A DNA stretch of 18,567 nt from Bacteroidales bacterium (lineage in GTDB: Bacteria > Bacteroidota > Bacteroidia > Bacteroidales > UBA3824). Shown in pieces: positions 15,101 through 18,567 of the stretch. The DNA lies in the NCBI GenBank assembly GCA_017645985.1, contig JAGCNK010000163.1, forward strand, positions 1 to 18,567. The letters are read 5' to 3'. The first letter of the stretch is position 1. Each line of letters begins with the position of its first letter. The translations under genes were made by a program, and so were the position numbers. Below the pieces are notes generated by a model that did no database searches, was not told the origin of the DNA, and was given only the letters and a program-made list of their open reading frames with translations.

Positions 15101-17277
15101 TAATCGCCCACGCCGCCAGCCGCCAACAAAACAGCTTTGGCGTCGTTGCGTCCGTTGCATTTGGCGTCTTCGGTGGATACTATTTGCATCGTGAGCTGGG
15201 TGGGGTGTGTGATTACAGCCTGCTCTGTGCCGGTGATACAGTTCTTAGAATCCTTTACCTGCAATGTGTATGTGCCCTCGCCAAGCGATTCAAACTGGCA
15301 CAACTGTACGTTGGTGGTTATGCTTTTTGAGCCAAAATTGTCGTATGTGAATGTGTACGGAGCAGTACCGCCCGACGCCTGAACAAAGATGAGAGCCTTC
15401 TCGTCGTTGAAACATTTATTGCCTTCAGAATACGCCTCGACTTCTTCTATAGCGAGTTTTTGGGGTTCGGTAATGTTAATCTTTGCCCACGACACCTTAC
15501 AATCGTCAGCCACCTTTACCTGAGGTAAGTAATCACCTGCGCCAACGTTGAATGTGTTGGTGGTGCCCCAATCGCTTCCGTCGGTCATAATAGAATACTG
15601 GTATGTGCCCTCGCCGCCCGATGCAGTTATTTTGATAAAGCCGTCGTTAGCTCCGTAGCAGGTTTGCACATCGCTGTATTCTACGCCGATATGCAATTTG
15701 GAAGGCTCTTCGATAGTAACATCCACCTTAGCGCCCACAGCCACACAATTGTGCGAGTCGGTGATGGTAAGTGTGTATTTGCCTGCGGAAAGACCTGTGA
15801 CTTCGGGCGAATCCCCATAGGTGACTCCGTCGTTGATAGAATAATAATATGGTGCGGTGCCGCCTTCGGGCGTGTTGAACGAGATAATACCGTTGCTATT
15901 GCCATTGCATCCCGACACGTCTGTCTTGGTTGCGCCATTGAACTTAAGCTGTCCGGGCTCCTTAATCTCCACAAGCTGTCCGTAGTCCACTATACAGCCC
16001 TCCTCGTCTTTGATCATCACCTTGTACTTGCCAGCGGGAAGGTCGTACTTAATAGGCGTATAATTGCTGGTATACTGGTAGCTACCGTCCTCAGGCTCAT
16101 ACAAATATGTCACCTTGCCTCGCGACGATATGGCAGAAACCGAGATCGAACCTTCCGACTTGCCGTAGCACGATGTAATATCGGTGTGCGTAACCGGCTC
16201 GGTAAACTTCAAAAGTGCGTCACCGCCTAAGTTGACTTCAACCTCTGCTGATTTGCAATTGTTTTCGTTTATGGCCAAAAGTTGGTATTTGCCACCTGAA
16301 AGATTCTCAAACAGCGGAGTATTTACAAACGGACCGTCGGAACCGTGGATAGAATACAAGAAGCTAGTTCCGCCTGAAGGCGATTGAAACTCGATAGATC
16401 CGTTTTGGTCGCCGTAACATTTAACACTCTTAGGAAACGGTGCGAATGTAACCGCTGCCGGAGCTTCCACTTCCACAGTCTCTTCAACATAACATTCTGT
16501 AGCAACGTCAGTAACCGTAACAGTATAAATATCGTTAATAACATTCTCGACAGTATACGACGAGCCTGTCATCTGCGCCACATGCTGAGCGTTAAACGCT
16601 ATATCATAAGTGCCTGATGTCAATGTGGAGATAGCTATTTTTCCATCGGCATATCCATAGCAAGATGCCGGTGTTGGTGTAGCTGTTATAGCCATACCAC
16701 TTATCTTAAAGTTTTTGAATGCTACCACCAAACCCGACGAAGAATGCGACTCTATATCGATATAGAGCTGCACTGCTGATTTTTTAGCCAAATTTTTATC
16801 GCAAATAACCACACTGTTCCAATCGTCAGGATTGGTGCCGTCGTTAATGGTAGAAAAAAGTGTGGACCTATTATCTGGGTCGGTACTCCACAAAATAGAA
16901 AACGTGGGCGGCTCGGCTAATATTCCATCCTCATAATAATAGTATACATCAAAAGTGATAATCGGTGTGGCTATGTTTGAGAAGTCAAACTGCTGTGTAA
17001 GTGTGTATTTGTAACCTCGGTCGGTATGATAGCCCTTGTCATTGACAATCGTATCTACCGCATAGTAATAGTTTCCTATCGTAGGTAGCGAATTATATTC
17101 TGTTGGGTTTTCAACATGTCCCGATGTCCATACAACATTTGGGTCTGTAGAGCCAAACTCTGTCCAACCAGTAAATGTGCTATTCAATGTATAGGGCACA
17201 GAAGTAGACTGTCCAAATAGTCCGGAACAGCAAAACAATAAAAATGATAATATATATAAGGTGTATCTCGTCTTCAT
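12178..17277 (-). CDS. Giant T9SS-secreted surface protein with 13 SprB repeats and PKD domains
   Basis: A 1699-residue protein; the start is ATG at 17277, chosen because a signal peptide begins there (MKTRYTLYILSFLLFCCSG, cleavage about residue 23). An in-frame ATG at 17307 only adds ten residues. Residues about 24-195 resemble a jelly-roll adhesin module (YYYYEDGI, FKNFKISG). Residues about 203-1271 are 13 tandem SprB-type repeats of some 82 residues with CYGxxxG starts and DxxxC ends. About 1279-1600 hold PKD-like domains, three with a clear WDFGDG or WNFGDG motif and a degenerate first one. The final 95 residues are the gliding-motility-type (type B) sorting domain: FPTAFTPDGDGLNDVF, then ILDRKGQIMYRG, EGWDG and GVYVYKA. 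The protein should cross the outer membrane through T9SS and act on the surface in adhesion or motility. SprB homology alone does not prove gliding. The FGE-like gene is 83 bases upstream. Confidence 0.95.
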   Translation of the reverse strand: MKTRYTLYILSFLLFCCSGLFGQSTSVPYTLNSTFTGWTEFGSTDPNVVWTSGHVENPTEYNSLPTIGNYYYAVDTIVNDKGYHTDRGYKYTLTQQFDFSNIATPIITFDVYYYYEDGILAEPPTFSILWSTDPDNRSTLFSTINDGTNPDDWNSVVICDKNLAKKSAVQLYIDIESHSSSGLVVAFKNFKISGMAITATPTPASCYGYADGKIAISTLTSGTYDIAFNAQHVAQMTGSSYTVENVINDIYTVTVTDVATECYVEETVEVEAPAAVTFAPFPKSVKCYGDQNGSIEFQSPSGGTSFLYSIHGSDGPFVNTPLFENLSGGKYQLLAINENNCKSAEVEVNLGGDALLKFTEPVTHTDITSCYGKSEGSISVSAISSRGKVTYLYEPEDGSYQYTSNYTPIKYDLPAGKYKVMIKDEEGCIVDYGQLVEIKEPGQLKFNGATKTDVSGCNGNSNGIISFNTPEGGTAPYYYSINDGVTYGDSPEVTGLSAGKYTLTITDSHNCVAVGAKVDVTIEEPSKLHIGVEYSDVQTCYGANDGFIKITASGGEGTYQYSIMTDGSDWGTTNTFNVGAGDYLPQVKVADDCKVSWAKINITEPQKLAIEEVEAYSEGNKCFNDEKALIFVQASGGTAPYTFTYDNFGSKSITTNVQLCQFESLGEGTYTLQVKDSKNCITGTEQAVITHPTQLTMQIVSTEDAKCNGRNDAKAVLLAAGGVGDYKYEYRQTGNSGFYMHSSNVIPLYAGDYDFRVTDGNGCVSNIEQAHIDQPAALTFTTTYTNVTTCFGNTNGSITVTANGGTSPYQYFLSEDPDQDPDNNKFTNLGAGYYTVRVVDKHGCEKKADVPVYLSQPEQLRIYDVKHKDIEGCKGEQNGKITFLATGGYGTLKSKVSATGSYVNMVAASAEYTNLTAGTYRPMVIDENNCTVTYSSDIVITEPELFKVESTETTPSLCYGSPTGSAKVTVSGGKPFQSDFPYHFYLEGNADPNSYTGEFDNLYGGQIYNYYVLDAYNCRLDGSFTIDRPPELVVVSKDSTHVTTCYGDRKGTATIVVSGGIAPYTYSATGFNYSAENSTGVFTDMPSSTYEFIIKDKNNCQAWASVTIEQPEKFHYTAKLTNEIKCHGDDDAEVTVSATGGTPPYKFSFDNGQTYPSSDLVYSNVAPGKYSIKAKDSQNCTHDYHYDLEIVDPAELEADYEKYDVICNTGNTGKILTSAKGGTKPYQFSLDEKTWQYGSGVFSFLTDSTYSVSVKDAHDCKVKLSGITLTRPPNIAGFTLDTYEGCSPLQVTMTQDNSGGFTTYDISDGTKIYDCTGPTKHTFVNTNGAPQTYTIKATMMQAGGIGCTDTASVKLKVHPQPVTDVRVTNNTATYPETTINFANMSQNITEAEWDFGDGNISHVIEETSHTYERCGNYNINLIQTDGVCYDTLSFQFVIEGRPVIASMKVDKTQGCQPVTVEFADESINSDSCVWNFGDGTTSKSLKATHTFEGSGEYEVSLTAYGDCGAATTTTKTIHVFAQPTAAFAQNTDTLYEGQGLRLASESDGAAYYLWDFGDGQKSEEKNPIHIYQFGGTFNVSLIVTSANSCTDTSVVKDAVTVIESPIVVFPTAFTPDGDGLNDVFVPVHGDIAQYKIVILDRKGQIMYRGTDISEGWDGTRLGHHCPMGVYVYKADIVLRDKSFYQLKGYVVLVRYPAKK
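13465..16671 (-). repeat. Thirteen tandem SprB-type coding repeats
   Basis: The repeats average about 247 bases (82 residues). Each begins near C[YFNKH]G and closes with an Asn/Asp/Gly-rich turn before a second Cys, then a strand ending in EP, QP, DP or RP. Opening motifs in order include SCYGYADG, KCYGDQNG, SCYGKSEG, GCNGNSNG, TCYGANDG, KCFNDEKA, KCNGRNDA, TCFGNTNG, GCKGEQNG, LCYGSPTG, TCYGDRKG, KCHGDDDA and ICNTGNTG. The copies are strongly diverged in sequence, so this is an old protein-level array, not a recent DNA expansion. Confidence 0.88.
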
Positions 17278-17360
17278 TTTTGTGCGCAAAAAAACAAAAG
17301 GACACAATTATGCTTTTACAATAAGACGTTGTTTTTGCTGTTTTTGTTGCTTAGCGGTGG

Positions 17361-18080
17361 CTAAAAAATATCATGGGCAAGACGGAACCCGAGTGTCTTG
17401 CTGTGGTAAGCGGTTGGATACGAATAACGCGACGCCACACGGCAGTTGTCGGCGATGTCTTCCCACGAGCCTCCGCGGCACACATGGCGTATTCCGTATT
17501 TAGGTCCGCGGGGATTGTTCTGAATGTCGGGCTGATACTGCTCAAAAAAATCGTAGCACCATTCCCACACGTTGCCGCTCATATCGTAGATGCCGAGAGA
17601 GTTTGGTTCTTTGAGACCTACACGGTGTGTTGAGCCGTCTTCCTCGCCATACCAAGCCACATCTTTTACGTACCGGCTGCCGGCATATTTAGTCTTGTCG
17701 GCATTTTCGCCGCCACGTGCCGCGTATTCCCACTCTGCCTCGGTGGGAAGGCGGTATTTCTTGCCGGTGAGTTCGTTTAATCGGTCGGTAAACTCGGCGC
17801 AATCAACCCACGAGACACTCTCGACCGGAAAGTCGCCAATGTCGCGCTTCTTTTTGAAAAACGAGGGACTGCTGCCCATCACCATCTTCCATTGTGACTG
17901 AGTAACAGGATATTGCGAAATAAAAAAGTCGGGCAACAATACACGGTGCACTGGCTTTTCGTTTGAGCGCGACTCGTTGATGTCGCTGCCCATACTAAAC
18001 GTGCCACCCTTTACATAAATCATACTTATTTCGAGGTTTGCCGCTTTTTCTACAAAGTTCTCGGTCAATTGCTGTCTCAT
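17361..18080 (-). CDS. SUMF1/FGE-like domain protein lacking one FGE active-site cysteine
   Basis: A 239-residue protein covering one full formylglycine-generating-enzyme (sulfatase-modifying factor) domain. Family marks: MIYVKGGTFSMGS (20-32), RLPTEAEWEYAARGG (110-124), IYDMSGNVWEWCYD (164-177), CRGGSWED (201-208), NCRVASRY (212-219) and LGFRLA at the end. True FGEs use a Cys pair five residues apart near the C-terminus (human C336 and C341). Here C213 aligns with the second, but the first is Asp208, so formylglycine-making activity is unlikely. Relatives include EgtB- and PvdO-like enzymes and the GldJ/GldK gliding proteins. No signal peptide or lipobox is seen, so it is probably cytoplasmic, unlike GldK and GldJ. 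It lies between the MBOAT gene (68 bases) and the T9SS adhesin (83 bases) and may be cotranscribed with them. Confidence 0.88.
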   Translation of the reverse strand: MRQQLTENFVEKAANLEISMIYVKGGTFSMGSDINESRSNEKPVHRVLLPDFFISQYPVTQSQWKMVMGSSPSFFKKKRDIGDFPVESVSWVDCAEFTDRLNELTGKKYRLPTEAEWEYAARGGENADKTKYAGSRYVKDVAWYGEEDGSTHRVGLKEPNSLGIYDMSGNVWEWCYDFFEQYQPDIQNNPRGPKYGIRHVCRGGSWEDIADNCRVASRYSYPTAYHSKTLGFRLAHDIF

Positions 18081-18148
18081 GCTTAACTTTTTATAAAACT
18101 TCCTTAGTTATTTACTAAAGCATTTACAAAAATTGTTCCTTATTTTCG

Positions 18149-18567
18149 CTAAAAATCGAAATATATGAACGGCTGGACGGTCTCGTTTTTAAACTGTATC
18201 ACCAATTGACACACTATCAGCAATATAATTATTTTAAGAATAAACGGAGATTTTACAAAAATATCGCGAGTTTTTATAGAGAGGCTTTCAGGTACGGCGT
18301 GGAATGCAAATCCAAGCACCACCATTATCACCCAAATGTAGCGGGCATCCCAAAAATGTACAAAATATACCAAATCAAAGTTGCCGAATATCTGACTCAG
18401 CATCAAAAATGGCACTTGAAACGAACCTATCACCTCGGTAGTAGTTGTGCCATCGTCTAAAACATTCTCGATAGTGATGTCGTTGGCGCGGAAAAACATC
18501 CACAAAAATACCACTAACGCAAAGGTAAAGAACCACATAACGGTATTAGTAACACGGTTTTGCGCAA
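18149..18567 (-). CDS. MBOAT-family O-acyltransferase (AlgI/DltB-like), C-terminal part
   Basis: The last 138 or so codons of a gene entering from the right edge; its 5' end is outside the window. The segment RVTNTVMWFFTFALVVFLWMFFRANDI matches the MBOAT C-terminal pattern, a membrane span ending in W-x-F-F-R-A, as in AlgI-type alginate acetylases. Further hydrophobic spans follow (YIWVIMVVLGFAFH and ILKIIILLIVCQLVI) and the protein ends FIYFDF. Family members transfer acyl groups across the inner membrane to exported polysaccharides, teichoic acids or lipids; the acceptor here is unknown. The catalytic His is upstream, outside the window. The next gene, the SUMF1-like protein, starts 68 bases downstream without an evident terminator or promoter, so they are likely linked. 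Confidence 0.75.
   Translation of the reverse strand, partial: AQNRVTNTVMWFFTFALVVFLWMFFRANDITIENVLDDGTTTTEVIGSFQVPFLMLSQIFGNFDLVYFVHFWDARYIWVIMVVLGFAFHAVPESLSIKTRDIFVKSPFILKIIILLIVCQLVIQFKNETVQPFIYFDF

Noticed and set aside
13465..16671. Periodic pattern that could be mistaken for a CRISPR or satellite DNA array.
   Set aside because: The period (about 247 bases) is visible only at protein level; the DNA copies are not near-identical and lie in one long coding frame.
17278..17360. Possible promoter before the giant adhesin (TCCTTTTG on the minus strand).
   Set aside because: It departs from TAnnTTTG at the conserved A and has poor -33 spacing; cotranscription from upstream is at least as likely.
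18101..18119. Small AT-only inverted repeat (TTAGT, five bases, ACTAA) between the MBOAT and SUMF1-like genes.
   Set aside because: Only five A/T-rich pairs and no T-run; too weak to call a terminator or operator.

Overview
The window looks like a chromosomal segment of a Bacteroidota bacterium, most likely of the order Bacteroidales. Evidence: a giant surface protein with SprB-type repeats, PKD domains and a type IX secretion (T9SS) type-B C-terminal sorting domain; a DUF1573 exported protein; several Bacteroidota-style promoters (TTTG or TTG, about 19-20 bases, then TAnnTTTG); almost no Shine-Dalgarno signals; and many small exported proteins. I see no rRNA, tRNA, CRISPR array, insertion sequence, integrase or phage gene.

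Region 1 (1-4050). The 5' part of a membrane-bound nucleotide-sugar dehydratase/epimerase gene (capsule or O-antigen synthesis) runs off the left edge on the minus strand. It is followed by a DUF1573 exported protein (+), a stand-alone B3/B4-domain protein (-), two small outer-membrane beta-barrel-like proteins facing each other across a terminator, and an aldo/keto reductase.

Region 2 (4051-7508). A single-domain voltage-gated cation channel (+) carries an unusual soluble beta-rich N-terminal domain. It converges on a SulP-family anion transporter with a STAS domain (-). Between the transporter and ppdK lies 471 bases of AT-rich non-coding DNA. It holds the transporter's promoter and leader, the ppdK terminator, and a plus-strand terminator with no obvious gene to serve.

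Region 3 (7509-10464). Pyruvate phosphate dikinase (ppdK), with its own promoter. This is central metabolism, interconverting PEP and pyruvate with PPi and AMP.

Region 4 (10465-18567). A minus-strand run dominated by exported proteins. In transcription order: an MBOAT-family acyltransferase (partial at the right edge), a sulfatase-modifying-factor (FGE-like) protein lacking one of the two FGE active-site cysteines, a 1699-residue T9SS-secreted adhesin-like protein with 13 cysteine-paired SprB repeats, a conserved lipoprotein, a 149-residue exported protein, and a 74-residue secreted, very basic low-complexity protein.

The items most worth following are the channel with its beta-rich N-terminal fusion and TxDxW filter, the MBOAT/SUMF1-like/adhesin cluster, and the orphan plus-strand terminator upstream of the SulP gene. 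I do not see an obviously complete new defence or mobile system.
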